Numbered from the stretch's first letter, positions 52,262-61,519 are shown. The stretch is 64,000 nucleotides of DNA from JBAXTZ01 sp041666525 (GCA_041666525.1 JBAYGT010000004.1:78430-142429), one strand, 5' to 3'. The notes: generated by a model not told the origin, from the sequence alone. Numbers and translations: made by a program.

Positions 52262-53323
52262 ATGGCAGTTAAAGTTGGTATTAACGGTTTTGGCAGAATT
52301 GGAAGAATGGTTTTCCAGGCGATTTGCGACCAAGGGTTATTGGGTAAAGAAATTGATGTAGTAGCGGTTGTCGATGTTTCAACCGATGCTGATTATTTTG
52401 CATACCAAATTAAGTATGATTCAATTCAGGGACGATTCAAGCACGAAGTTAGCGCGAAGAAAAGCTCGCCGGATAAAACCGAGAACGACGTTATTGTTGT
52501 AAACGGTCATGAGATTCACTGCGTAGCAGCTACCCGTACTCCGGCTGAATTGCCTTGGGGTAAATATGGTGTTGATTTGGTTATCGAGTCCACCGGATTG
52601 TTTACTGAAAGTGAAAAAGCTAAAGGGCATCTGGAGGCTGGCGCGAAACGTGTTATTATTTCGGCACCGGGCAAAGGTGATGTTAAGACGATTGTTATGG
52701 GCGTTAATCAACATGAATACGATGCTTCCAAGCATTTTATTATCTCGAACGCTTCATGTACTACCAACTGCTTGGCTCCGGTTGTTCACACAATCCTTAA
52801 AGCCGGCATTGGCATCGAAAAAGGTTTGATGAGCACAATTCATGCTTATACAGCAACACAAAAAACTGTTGACGGTCCGTCGAAAAAAGACTGGCGCGGT
52901 GGCCGTGCAGCGGCTATCAATATTATTCCGTCGACTACCGGTGCAGCTAAAGCGGTTGGTGAAGTATTGCCGTCCACTAAAGGCAAATTGACTGGTATGG
53001 CGTTCCGCGTACCGACTCCGACAGTATCGGTTGTTGACTTGACTTTCACTGCTGAACGCGATACTTCAATCGAAGAAATCGACGCTGCTTTGAAAGAAGC
53101 CAGCAAAACTTATCTTAAAGGTATTTTGGGCGTAACTGATGAAGAACTGGTGTCGTCTGATTTCATCCACGATTCTCGTTCGTCAATCTATGACAGCCTT
53201 GCTACTTTGCAAAACAATTTGAAAGGCGAAAAGCGTTTCTTCAAAGTTGTTAGCTGGTATGACAATGAGTGGGGTTATTCCAACCGTGTGGTTGACTTGG
53301 TAAAATATATCTCAAGCAAATAA
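52262..53323 (+). CDS. gapA: Glyceraldehyde-3-phosphate dehydrogenase, type I
   Basis: Phosphorylating GAPDH of glycolysis. 353 residues: VGINGFGRIGRMVFQA (NAD site), active Cys166 in SNASCTTNC, STIHAYTATQ with the catalytic histidine, and SWYDNEWGYSNRVVDL. It is slightly longer than the usual 330-340, with an insertion around residues 63-78 (VSAKKSSPDKTENDV), a feature of some bacterial forms. TTGGAGG precedes the ATG. It heads the glycolytic series pgk-tpiA-gpmI. Confidence 0.96.
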   Translation: MAVKVGINGFGRIGRMVFQAICDQGLLGKEIDVVAVVDVSTDADYFAYQIKYDSIQGRFKHEVSAKKSSPDKTENDVIVVNGHEIHCVAATRTPAELPWGKYGVDLVIESTGLFTESEKAKGHLEAGAKRVIISAPGKGDVKTIVMGVNQHEYDASKHFIISNASCTTNCLAPVVHTILKAGIGIEKGLMSTIHAYTATQKTVDGPSKKDWRGGRAAAINIIPSTTGAAKAVGEVLPSTKGKLTGMAFRVPTPTVSVVDLTFTAERDTSIEEIDAALKEASKTYLKGILGVTDEELVSSDFIHDSRSSIYDSLATLQNNLKGEKRFFKVVSWYDNEWGYSNRVVDLVKYISSK

Positions 53324-53333
53324 GCTAATTTTA

Positions 53334-53392
53334 GGAAGTAGCAGTAGGGGGTAGGAGAAATTCTGCATCTGGCTTGCTACTTCCTTTTTTTT
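53334..53392 (+). repeat. GTAG-unit inverted repeat with T-tract between gapA and pgk
   Basis: GGAAGTAGCA (53334-53343) and TGCTACTTCC (53375-53384) are perfect 10-base inverted arms, and the left side continues with GTAGGGGGTAGGAG units. An eight-T run follows the right arm, so it could act as an attenuating terminator after gapA. An outer TTTTAGG/CCTAAAA pair brackets the element (53329-53399). It has the same modular design as the repeats in lpdA but a different sequence. Confidence 0.65.
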
Positions 53393-53435
53393 CCTAAAAC
53401 CTGATTACTTAACTATTTATATTAACGGAGGAACA

Positions 53436-54653
53436 ATGAGCAAGAAGACTATTCGCGATATTGATGTAAAAGGCAAACGCGTTTTTGTGCGTGTGGATTT
53501 TAACGTACCGATGAAAGATGGTGTGATCACTGACGATACCCGTATTCGTGCAACATTACCGACAATAAAATATTTGTTGGATAACGGCGCTGCAGTAATA
53601 CTCGCTGCCCACTTCGGCAGGCCAAAAGGTGAATGTGTCCCTAAGTATAGTTTGGAACCGGTTGCGAAATATTTGGGCGGTTTGTTGGGAATGAATGTGA
53701 AATTTGCTGCCGACTGTGTTGGCCCGGTTGCGGAAGCGGCCTCGGCGGCGCTCAAACCCGGTGAAGTATTACTGTTGGAAAACCTGCGCTTTCATAAAGA
53801 AGAAGAAAAAAATGGCGAAGAGTTTAGTGCCGGATTGGCAAAATTGGCAGATATTGTTGTCAACGACGCTTTCGGCGTGTCGCATCGCGCACACGCTTCG
53901 GTAGAAGGTATTACTAAATATATTCCCAGTGTTGCCGGCTTTTTGATGGAAAAAGAAATTGAATTTTTGGGAAAAGTTACTCATAATCCGCCGCACCCCT
54001 ATGTAGCAATCATTGGTGGAGCGAAAGTATCGGATAAAATCGGCGTTATCGAGAATTTGCTTGGTAAAGTTGATACGATGATTATCGGTGGCGGTATGGC
54101 AAATACCTTTATGGCAGCGCAAGGCTACGGAGTTGGTAAATCGTTGTTAGAAGCTGATAAAATCGAATTGGCAAAAAATCTTATCGATAGCGCGGCAAAG
54201 GGTGGCGCAAAATTATTGTTGCCAGTGGACGTAATTGTTGCCGATAAATTCGCGGCTGACGCTGAGTGGAAAGCTGTAGCGTTGGATGCGGTACCTGCGG
54301 ACTGGATGATTCTTGATATCGGTCCTAAGACTGCCGACTTATATGCAGCTGCGCTGAAAGGCGCAGCTGCGGTATGTTGGAATGGCCCGATGGGCGTGTT
54401 TGAAATGGATAACTTTGCCAAAGGGACTTTCAAAGTAGCTGAGGCGGTTGCTAATTGTGGTGCAATAACCGTCGTTGGTGGCGGCGACAGCGTAGCGGCT
54501 ATTGAAAAGGCTGGTTTGGCAGATAAAATCACCCACATTTCCACCGGTGGCGGTGCCAGCCTGGAATTCCTCGAAGGCAAAAATCTTCCGGGGATTGCCG
54601 CGATTCAAGATACTTGCTGCGGCCAATGTTGCTGCAGTAAAGGAAGTTGCTAG
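53436..54653 (+). CDS. pgk: Phosphoglycerate kinase with a cysteine-rich C-terminal tail
   Basis: Glycolytic kinase making ATP and 3-phosphoglycerate. 405 residues with KRVFVRVDFNVPMKDG, AAHFGRPKG, LLLENLRFHKEEE, YVAIIGGAKVSDKI and GGGDSVAAIEKAG. The last 14 residues (DTCCGQCCCSKGSC) carry six cysteines and extend beyond the usual end of the protein, which normally stops soon after the GIAAI-type segment. The frame and following stop are clear. The tail could bind a metal or form disulfides. GGAGG precedes the ATG. Confidence 0.95.
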   Translation: MSKKTIRDIDVKGKRVFVRVDFNVPMKDGVITDDTRIRATLPTIKYLLDNGAAVILAAHFGRPKGECVPKYSLEPVAKYLGGLLGMNVKFAADCVGPVAEAASAALKPGEVLLLENLRFHKEEEKNGEEFSAGLAKLADIVVNDAFGVSHRAHASVEGITKYIPSVAGFLMEKEIEFLGKVTHNPPHPYVAIIGGAKVSDKIGVIENLLGKVDTMIIGGGMANTFMAAQGYGVGKSLLEADKIELAKNLIDSAAKGGAKLLLPVDVIVADKFAADAEWKAVALDAVPADWMILDIGPKTADLYAAALKGAAAVCWNGPMGVFEMDNFAKGTFKVAEAVANCGAITVVGGGDSVAAIEKAGLADKITHISTGGGASLEFLEGKNLPGIAAIQDTCCGQCCCSKGSC

Positions 54654-54690
54654 TTATATTAAGTTGAAAAAATAAACATATGAGGTAAGA

Positions 54691-55440
54691 ATGAGAACAC
54701 CAATTATTGCCGGAAACTGGAAAATGCACAAAACCGTTGCTGAAACTAAAGCTACCGTGAAAGCGTTGGCCGCGTTAGTAGCTGATGTGAAAAATGTAGA
54801 AATCGTAGTTTGTCCGCCGTTTACGGCGTTGGCAGCGGCTGCTGAGGCAGCTTGCTGCACGAATATTGCAATTGGTTCGCAAAATATTTTTTGGGAAGAG
54901 AAAGGCGCTTTCACTGGGGAAATCGCGCCGAATATGCTTGTTGAAGCTGGCTGTAAATACGCAGTCGTTGGTCATAGTGAACGTCGTCAATATTTTGGCG
55001 AAACAGATGAGACGGTGAATAAACGCGTAAAAGCGGCGCTAAAACACAATCTTATTCCGATTCTTTGTGTAGGTGAAACCTTGGCGCAGCGTGAAGCCGG
55101 AATTACCCAGGAAATTTGTGCGACTCAAACCCGTGGCGGCTTGAGCGGACTTACTGCTGAAGAAGTAGCCGGATTGGTTATTGCTTATGAGCCGGTTTGG
55201 GCTATCGGCACCGGAAAAACCGCTACCAGTAAAGACGCTAATGATGTGTGTGCGTTCATTCGCCGCGAAGTGGCAACTGTTTTTGGGCAAACTGCCGCTG
55301 ATGCGGTACGTGTTCAGTACGGCGGTAGCGTAAAAGCCGATAACGCCAGCGAATTGATGGCGATGAGCGATATCGACGGTGCATTGGTTGGCGGCGCCAG
55401 CCTTAATGCCGAAGATTTTGCGAAGATAGTTAAATTTTAA
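54691..55440 (+). CDS. tpiA: Triose-phosphate isomerase
   Basis: A 249-residue TIM barrel with IIAGNWKMHK (Lys11), VVGHSERRQYFGE (catalytic His), AYEPVWAIGTGKTA (catalytic Glu) and YGGSVKADNASEL. Complete in length and motifs. AGGTAAG precedes the ATG; follows pgk by 37 bases in one operon. Confidence 0.96.
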   Translation: MRTPIIAGNWKMHKTVAETKATVKALAALVADVKNVEIVVCPPFTALAAAAEAACCTNIAIGSQNIFWEEKGAFTGEIAPNMLVEAGCKYAVVGHSERRQYFGETDETVNKRVKAALKHNLIPILCVGETLAQREAGITQEICATQTRGGLSGLTAEEVAGLVIAYEPVWAIGTGKTATSKDANDVCAFIRREVATVFGQTAADAVRVQYGGSVKADNASELMAMSDIDGALVGGASLNAEDFAKIVKF

Positions 55441-55453
55441 TATTGGAGGAACG

Positions 55454-55515
55454 AAGTTGGAGGTTGGGAGTTGGATGACGGGGCGATTTGCTCTGCTATC
55501 TAACTCCTGACCTTT
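55454..55515 (+). repeat. GTTGGA-unit inverted repeat between tpiA and gpmI
   Basis: AAGTTGGAGGTTGGGAGTTG units on the left face the inverted segment ATCTAACTCCTGACCT on the right. The core arms AGGTTGGGAGTTGGAT and the reverse complement of the right segment match at about 13 of 16 positions. The element fills most of the 89-base gap, and the gpmI start that follows has no clear ribosome site, suggesting insertion has displaced the original leader. Confidence 0.6.
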
Positions 55516-55529
55516 GAGTTCATTTATAT

Positions 55530-57068
55530 ATGTCAAAAATTAACAAACCGCAGACATTGATCATTCTGGATGGTTTTGGTTGTGGGAAAATGGATGATAA
55601 ATTCAATGCTGTTGTTGGCGCTTGTCCGGAAAACATTATGGCGCTGCGGGCAAAATATCCGCACACGCGACTTGGGTGTTCAGGTGAAGATGTTGGCTTA
55701 CCCGAAGGACAGATGGGCAATAGTGAAGTTGGTCATTTGAACATGGGCGCGGGCCGGGTAGTTTACCAGGAGTTGACGCGGATTTCAAAAGCCATTCGCA
55801 CCGGTGATTTTTTTCAAAACCCGGTGTTGATTAAAACGATTGAAGACACTAAAGCAGCCGGCGGGGCGTTGCATTTATGCGGGTTGTTGTCTGACGGTGG
55901 TGTGCATAGTCATATTAGTCATGTGTATGCTTTAGTAGAGTTGGCAAAAAAACTTGGCCAGCAAAAAGTATATATTCACGCGTTTTTAGATGGACGCGAT
56001 GTTCCGCCGCAGTCGGCATTGGAATTCATTGATGCATTGGAAGCGAAGCTTGCGGAAATCGGCGTTGGAAAAATCGCAACTATTTCAGGCCGTTTTTATG
56101 CTATGGATCGTGACAAACGCTGGGAACGCCTGGAACGGGCTTATTCGGCGTTGGTTTATCGTGAAGGCGATAGTGCGCCGACCGCGCGCTCGGCAGTTGA
56201 GCAAGCTTATGCTAATGATGTGGTTGATGAATTTGTGCCGCCGACGATTATTGAATCAGCGCGTGAAGGCGGTATTAAAGCTAATGATGGTGTAATTTTC
56301 TTCAACTTCCGCCCGGATCGGGCGCGGGAAATAACCTGGGCATTTGTAAAACCGGATTTTGACGGATTCAAACGCCGTGGCGGTTATTTTCCGTTGTTCT
56401 ATACCTGCATGACGCAATATGATGAATCGTTAACGGTGCCGGTGGCTTATCGCCCGCAGACGTTGACCGATACTTTCAGCGAATACATCTCACGCTTGGG
56501 CTATACACAATTGCGCATTGCTGAAACTGAAAAATATGCACATGTTACCTTCTTCTTTGATGGTGGTGTGGAAAAGAAGAATACTGGTGAAGAGCGGATT
56601 CTTATTCCTTCACCCAAGGTTAATACTTACGATATGCAACCGTCCATGAGCGCACTAGAAGTGACAGAAAAAGTAATTGCAGAAATCAACGCGCAGAAGT
56701 ATGATTTCATTATTATTAATTATGCCAACTGCGACATGGTTGGGCATACCGGAGTTTTTGATGCGGCAGTTACAGCGGTAAAGACGGTGGATCAGTGCGT
56801 GGAGCGGGTTGTGGCGGCTGTTAAAGCAAATGGCGGCACAGCGCTTATTACTGCTGATCACGGTAATGCTGATGAAATGTGGGATTACGCTAATAATTGT
56901 CCGCATACTGCGCATACCTTGAACAAAGTGCCGTTAATAATCGTAGATGATGAACTTATCGGTAAAAGTCTCCGTGAAGACGGTGTATTGGCCGATATTG
57001 CGCCGACAATGTTGAAACTGGCTAATATTGAACAGCCGGAATCAATGAGCGGTAAGCCGTTGCTATAA
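55530..57068 (+). CDS. gpmI: 2,3-bisphosphoglycerate-independent phosphoglycerate mutase
   Basis: A 512-residue two-domain alkaline-phosphatase-superfamily enzyme using two Mn ions. Asp14 in LIILDGFG, catalytic Ser65 in GQMGNSEVGHLNMGAGR, FLDGRDVPPQSA, FNFRPDRAREI and the C-terminal metal site ALITADHGNADEMWD are all present. The glycolytic series ends here. The ribosome site is weak, as a repeat element occupies the space upstream. Confidence 0.95.
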   Translation: MSKINKPQTLIILDGFGCGKMDDKFNAVVGACPENIMALRAKYPHTRLGCSGEDVGLPEGQMGNSEVGHLNMGAGRVVYQELTRISKAIRTGDFFQNPVLIKTIEDTKAAGGALHLCGLLSDGGVHSHISHVYALVELAKKLGQQKVYIHAFLDGRDVPPQSALEFIDALEAKLAEIGVGKIATISGRFYAMDRDKRWERLERAYSALVYREGDSAPTARSAVEQAYANDVVDEFVPPTIIESAREGGIKANDGVIFFNFRPDRAREITWAFVKPDFDGFKRRGGYFPLFYTCMTQYDESLTVPVAYRPQTLTDTFSEYISRLGYTQLRIAETEKYAHVTFFFDGGVEKKNTGEERILIPSPKVNTYDMQPSMSALEVTEKVIAEINAQKYDFIIINYANCDMVGHTGVFDAAVTAVKTVDQCVERVVAAVKANGGTALITADHGNADEMWDYANNCPHTAHTLNKVPLIIVDDELIGKSLREDGVLADIAPTMLKLANIEQPESMSGKPLL

Positions 57069-57137
57069 TCATCTGATTTTGTGGTGTATATGAAAATACG
57101 CGTTGCACGGTTCTCAGAGGAGTTGCAGGAATCAATA

Positions 57138-57974
57138 ATGAACTCGCCGCGAGTATGGTTGTTAGCCGTATTCGTGGCTTGTTTTGGTTTTTTTTCACCA
57201 AACTTTGCGAGTGCAATTGACGAAAACAGTTTAGAAATTGATGTTCAGAGTTTCTTTTTTAATTATCAAGAGAATTCCGGCGGTATGGTTAACGGGCAAG
57301 CGTTTAGTGGTCAGGAAAACGGGTTGTTGAACGGACTTAGGCTGAGCTATATGCGCACCAATGTGAATGCCGATCGGGATTTTCGTATAAACGCCTTTAT
57401 TACGAAAGGCAATACCGATTATAATGGAACTTGTCCTGGTTTACCGGCAACCGGGGTTAGCGATAATTTGATGATGGAAATTGAAGTACTGACGATGTAT
57501 GATTATATTAAAATTATTGAGTCACAACTTTATTTTGGATTAGGTTATCGGCGCTGGCAGATCGGGGTATGTTCATCCAGTAATAACGGCGGAATTAACG
57601 AAGTGTATAGTTGGTTATACGTGCCAGTTGGTTTGCGTCACGAATACGAATTTTCGGCAGACTTGAATTGCGAGATGGATTTGTCGGTACGAATGATGCT
57701 GGCAGGTAATTTTACTGCTGATAATCTGCCAATTAACGGGCAAACTTATAGTGTTAACATGACTTTAGGCAGTCAATTCGGCGTTGATTTGCGGGTTCCC
57801 TTTACCTACAAATTAAACAAGCAATTTGCGTTAGTTGTTACGCCCTGGGCGGATTATTCGCAAATGGGTACAAGCAGCGGAGCCAATGTCTCCGGCACTT
57901 CTTATCAAGTTGTCGAACCGTCCAACTGTACTTGGCAATTTGGATCGGATTTCGGAGTGCGCTATACTTTTTAG
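57138..57974 (+). CDS. Predicted outer-membrane beta-barrel protein, unknown function
   Basis: A 278-residue secreted protein. The N-terminal signal peptide (PRVWLLAVFVACFGFF, then SPNFASA, cleavage near residue 26) leads to alternating polar/aromatic strands rich in Tyr, Asn and Gly (LRLSYMRTN, LYFGLGYRRWQIGV, LRHEYEFSADLN). The last residue is Phe in FGVRYTF, the classic C-terminal barrel signature. The ATG at 57138 is chosen because longer starts would bury the signal peptide; AGGA lies 7 bases upstream. No family recognised; about 12 strands would fit the length. ispE follows after 13 bases. Confidence 0.7.
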   Translation: MNSPRVWLLAVFVACFGFFSPNFASAIDENSLEIDVQSFFFNYQENSGGMVNGQAFSGQENGLLNGLRLSYMRTNVNADRDFRINAFITKGNTDYNGTCPGLPATGVSDNLMMEIEVLTMYDYIKIIESQLYFGLGYRRWQIGVCSSSNNGGINEVYSWLYVPVGLRHEYEFSADLNCEMDLSVRMMLAGNFTADNLPINGQTYSVNMTLGSQFGVDLRVPFTYKLNKQFALVVTPWADYSQMGTSSGANVSGTSYQVVEPSNCTWQFGSDFGVRYTF

Positions 57975-57987
57975 CAAAGGCTGTATT

Positions 57988-58851
57988 ATGATTATTGAAA
58001 AAGCTTATGCCAAGATAAACCTGTTATTGGATATATTGCATAAACGTACTGATGGTTATCATGAAGTTGATATGATCATGCAGACGATTAGTTTGCATGA
58101 TGAAGTGCGGTTGTTGGAAACGGCCAAGGGAATTGTGCTGCGGGTGGCCGGTGCTGAGCTTGCAGCCGATGAAAGCAATCTGGCGTACAAAGCGGCGAGG
58201 CTGTTTTTCAATGAAACGACGATTGAACGCGGTGTAGAAATTGATTTGATAAAATATATTCCGATGGAAGCCGGTCTGGCTGGTGGCAGCGCTGATGCGG
58301 CGGCGGTACTGCGTGGTTTGAATAAATTGTTTGCCACTAATCTGTCAATAACCGAATTGCAGTATATGAGTGCTAAAATTGGTTCAGATGTCGCGTTTTG
58401 CGTTGCCGGCGGTACTGCTCGCGCAGTTGGGCGGGGCGAGAAAATTTTGCCAGTTTCTTCGCTGCCGGAATGCTCAATTGTTATTTTCAAACCTGATTTC
58501 GGAATATCGACGGCTTGGGCCTATGGTCAGTTTGCGTTACATGCTGAAAAAATAGTTCATCCAAACATCAATAAGATGTTGGCTGCGTTAGTTGCAGAAA
58601 ACCTTGCCGGAATTGCGGATTGCATGGGAAATGTTTTGGAAGCAGTATCGGTGGGAAGATATGTGCAGATTGAAGATATAAAATCAAGTTTACGCATAAA
58701 CGGGGCATTGAATTCGCTAATGTCCGGCAGCGGAACGGCGGTGTTTGGAATTTTTGAAGACGAGCGGCGTGCTAATGCTGCAAAAGCTGTCTTGCAAAAA
58801 GATTTTTCAGGCGCGGCCTATGTTTGTAAAAATCAAAAATTATATTTTTAA
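57988..58851 (+). CDS. ispE: 4-diphosphocytidyl-2-C-methyl-D-erythritol kinase
   Basis: A 287-residue GHMP kinase of the MEP isoprenoid route. AYAKINLLLDIL at the N-terminus (catalytic Lys), the ATP loop PMEAGLAGGSADAAA (about 92-106), the catalytic Asp in KIGSDVAFCVAGG, and the C-terminal LMSGSGTAVFGIF are diagnostic. The bacterium therefore makes isoprenoids, including undecaprenyl phosphate for glycan assembly, by the MEP route. The ATG at 57988 fits the family N-terminus. Confidence 0.95.
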   Translation: MIIEKAYAKINLLLDILHKRTDGYHEVDMIMQTISLHDEVRLLETAKGIVLRVAGAELAADESNLAYKAARLFFNETTIERGVEIDLIKYIPMEAGLAGGSADAAAVLRGLNKLFATNLSITELQYMSAKIGSDVAFCVAGGTARAVGRGEKILPVSSLPECSIVIFKPDFGISTAWAYGQFALHAEKIVHPNINKMLAALVAENLAGIADCMGNVLEAVSVGRYVQIEDIKSSLRINGALNSLMSGSGTAVFGIFEDERRANAAKAVLQKDFSGAAYVCKNQKLYF

Positions 58852-58863
58852 AGGAGAACAATC

Positions 58864-60084
58864 ATGAAATTGGTAACTCTGGAAGAAATCAAGGCAGCGG
58901 CCGAGCGGATCAAAGGGGTGGCCTATCAAACAGCGCTGGAGCAGAGCCGTAGTTTTTCAGCGATGACAGGAGCTGACGTGTATCTCAAACTTGAAAATCG
59001 TCAAAAAACCGGTTCATTTAAATTGCGTGGTGCTTACAATAAGATTGCGACATTAAGTGAAGCTGAGCGGGCTTGCGGAGTTGTGGCATCAAGTGCCGGT
59101 AACCATGCGCAAGGTGTGGCCTACGGTGCAACCGCTGCCGGAATTAAAGCGACGATAGTTATGCCAAAAACGGCGCCATTGGCGAAGGTGGAAGCAACCA
59201 AAGGCTACGGTGCTGAGGTGGTTCAATTCGGCGCGGTTTACGATGATGCTTATGGTAAAGCTCGGGAAATTTGCGAGCAACAGGGGGCTACTTTTATTCA
59301 TCCGTTCAACGACCCTGCGGTTATCGCCGGACAAGGAACTATTGGACTGGAAATCATGCAAGTTTTGCCGGATGTCGATGCGGTTGTTGTGCCCATCGGT
59401 GGTGGCGGGATTTTGTCCGGTATTGCAGCTGCGATAAAAGAACTAAATCCGCAAGTCAAAGTTTATGGTGTTCAGGCGGAGGGAGCCCCGGCGATGTACC
59501 GTTCAGTACGTGAAGGACGATTACTGACCACGGACAGCGCTACAACAATTGCTGACGGAATCGCAGTAAAAATTCCCGGTGAGTATTGTTTTAAACATAT
59601 TGAACACTATGTTGATGATGTTTTTGTTGTAAGTGACGATAAAATCGCCGCAACAATCTTTATGCTTATGGAGCGTAGCCGGATTATTGCCGAGGGCGCC
59701 GGTGCAACAGCGTTAGCAGCAGTGTTGAACGGAATAATTCCGCGACACAAAAAAATCGTTTCGGTGGTTTCCGGCGGAAATATCGATATAAATCTTATCA
59801 GCAGAATCATTGACCGCGGCTTGATTCGCAGCGGACGCATGGTGCGAATAGCGATGACTGCGCAGGATCGTCCGGGAATTTTGCGGGATTGTTTGAGTAT
59901 TATCGCAACAACCGGTGCGAATATAACTTCGATTTCGCAAGACCGGTTGGAGCGCGATTTGCCGCTGGGGTTTGTTTTGGTTGAAGTTGCGGTGGAAACC
60001 CGTAATCGTGACCATATTGAAGAAGTGCTGGCTAAACTGCAGGCATCCGGCTTTGATGCGCGTATTGATGATCATATACACTAA
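58864..60084 (+). CDS. ilvA: Threonine ammonia-lyase with C-terminal ACT domain
   Basis: A PLP enzyme converting threonine to 2-oxobutanoate. 406 residues with Lys53 in KTGSFKLRGAYNKI, SAGNHAQGVAYGA, the GGGGILSG phosphate loop and a single C-terminal ACT domain starting MVRIAMTAQDRPGIL (about 322). This short form is closer to TdcB-like or single-ACT threonine dehydratases than the two-ACT E. coli IlvA. AAAGGAGAA precedes the ATG. Confidence 0.92.
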   Translation: MKLVTLEEIKAAAERIKGVAYQTALEQSRSFSAMTGADVYLKLENRQKTGSFKLRGAYNKIATLSEAERACGVVASSAGNHAQGVAYGATAAGIKATIVMPKTAPLAKVEATKGYGAEVVQFGAVYDDAYGKAREICEQQGATFIHPFNDPAVIAGQGTIGLEIMQVLPDVDAVVVPIGGGGILSGIAAAIKELNPQVKVYGVQAEGAPAMYRSVREGRLLTTDSATTIADGIAVKIPGEYCFKHIEHYVDDVFVVSDDKIAATIFMLMERSRIIAEGAGATALAAVLNGIIPRHKKIVSVVSGGNIDINLISRIIDRGLIRSGRMVRIAMTAQDRPGILRDCLSIIATTGANITSISQDRLERDLPLGFVLVEVAVETRNRDHIEEVLAKLQASGFDARIDDHIH

Positions 60085-60136
60085 GCGCAATTAATGATTT
60101 GAATCACAATAAATAATTACCAAGTTTGGAGAGTTT

Positions 60137-61519
60137 ATGTTACAAAATGAGTTTGCAACGATAATATTAGCGGCCGGTAAAGGAACCAGGATGAAATCGG
60201 TGCTGCCGAAAGTGATGCATTGCGCAGCCGGGAAACCGATGTTGCAGCATGTGCTGGATGCTGCAATTATTGCCGGAGCTGTCAGAAATGTTGTGGTAGT
60301 CGGATTTGGTGCAGATGCTGTCCGAACAGCCATTGGCGAGCAGGCGGATTATGCCGAACAAAATGAACAAAAAGGCACCGGCCATGCCGTGATGATGGCA
60401 GAAAGCCGCTTGGACGATTTTGCCGGAGTGGTTATGGTGTTGTGCGGCGATACGCCGTTACTAACACCGGATACTTTGAAGCAATTATGCAAACATCACA
60501 TTGAAACTAAAGCGGCGGCAACAGTTTTGACTGCGAAAATGCCGGATGCCGGTTATGGACGTGTAATCAGAAACGACGAAGGCCAGGTGTTGCGTATCGT
60601 TGAAAAAAAAGATTGCAATGCTGAGGAACTGGCTGTTGATGAATACAACAGCGGAATCTATTGTTTTGACTGCAAAAAACTATTTGCGGCATTAAAAAAA
60701 CTCACTCCGAACAATGCCCAGGGCGAGTTCTATCTTACCGATGCCATCAGCATCTTAAACAGCCAAAACGAAAAAGTCCGGGCAATTGTTGTGGCTGACT
60801 GGCAAGAGACCATTGGTGTTAATTCCAGAGTCGAACTTGCACAGGCCGATAAAATCATTCGTGATCGTGTCCGGGAAAAACACCTGGTTAACGGTGTGAC
60901 AATGATTGATCCGGCAACAACTTATATTGATTGCGATGTTTCAATCGGCTATGACACAATTATTTATCCTAACACCTATCTGGAAGGTGCAACTGATATT
61001 GGCGATAATTGTGAAATCGGGCCGAATGCGCGGTTGATAAACACCGAAATCGGAAATGATGTAAAAATTCATAATGTCCATGCCGTTTTAGCCGAGGTGC
61101 ATAACGGCGCGACGGTTGGCCCTTATGTTCATTTACGGCCGGGCTCGGTTATTGGCGAACTTGCGCATCTGGGCAATTTCGTCGAAGTTAAAAATTCCAA
61201 TATCGGCGTAAAAAGCAAAGTTTCGCATTTAACTTATATTGGCGACACCGACATGGGCGATGGTGTTAATATCGGCTGTGGTGTGGTAACTGTTAACTAC
61301 GACGGTTTCAACAAACACCGTACGACTATTGAAGACCGGGCGTTCGTCGGCTGTAACGTAAATCTGCTGGCGCCGGTTACTGTCGGTGAAGGCGCTTATG
61401 TTGCTGCCGGATCCACAATAAACAGGGATATACCGAAAGATGCGCTTGGACTGGCGCGTGCTAAACAGGAAAACAAACCGGAATGGGCAACGCGATTTCG
61501 GAGGCTGAATGAAAGGTGA
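60137..61519 (+). CDS. glmU: Bifunctional GlcNAc-1-phosphate uridylyltransferase / GlcN-1-phosphate acetyltransferase
   Basis: A 460-residue enzyme forming UDP-GlcNAc for peptidoglycan, LPS and the surface glycan. The uridylyltransferase domain starts ILAAGKGTRMKSVLPKVMH, with EQKGTGHAV and LCGDTPL. The C-terminal left-handed beta-helix (about 250-440) carries HLRPGSVIGELAHLGNFVE and the acetyltransferase site NYDGFNKHRTTI. Complete. GGAGAG precedes the ATG. It overlaps the downstream kinase-like gene by 11 bases. Confidence 0.96.
   Translation: MLQNEFATIILAAGKGTRMKSVLPKVMHCAAGKPMLQHVLDAAIIAGAVRNVVVVGFGADAVRTAIGEQADYAEQNEQKGTGHAVMMAESRLDDFAGVVMVLCGDTPLLTPDTLKQLCKHHIETKAAATVLTAKMPDAGYGRVIRNDEGQVLRIVEKKDCNAEELAVDEYNSGIYCFDCKKLFAALKKLTPNNAQGEFYLTDAISILNSQNEKVRAIVVADWQETIGVNSRVELAQADKIIRDRVREKHLVNGVTMIDPATTYIDCDVSIGYDTIIYPNTYLEGATDIGDNCEIGPNARLINTEIGNDVKIHNVHAVLAEVHNGATVGPYVHLRPGSVIGELAHLGNFVEVKNSNIGVKSKVSHLTYIGDTDMGDGVNIGCGVVTVNYDGFNKHRTTIEDRAFVGCNVNLLAPVTVGEGAYVAAGSTINRDIPKDALGLARAKQENKPEWATRFRRLNER

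Noticed and set aside
52152..52361. Small open frame before gapA
   Set aside because: It runs over the -10 box and into gapA in another frame, and its sequence shows no protein-like features.
54125..54580. Long open frame on the minus strand inside pgk (151 codons)
   Set aside because: It lies entirely within a well-conserved pgk gene, has no ribosome site and encodes low-complexity Ala/Ser/Pro sequence typical of an antisense shadow.
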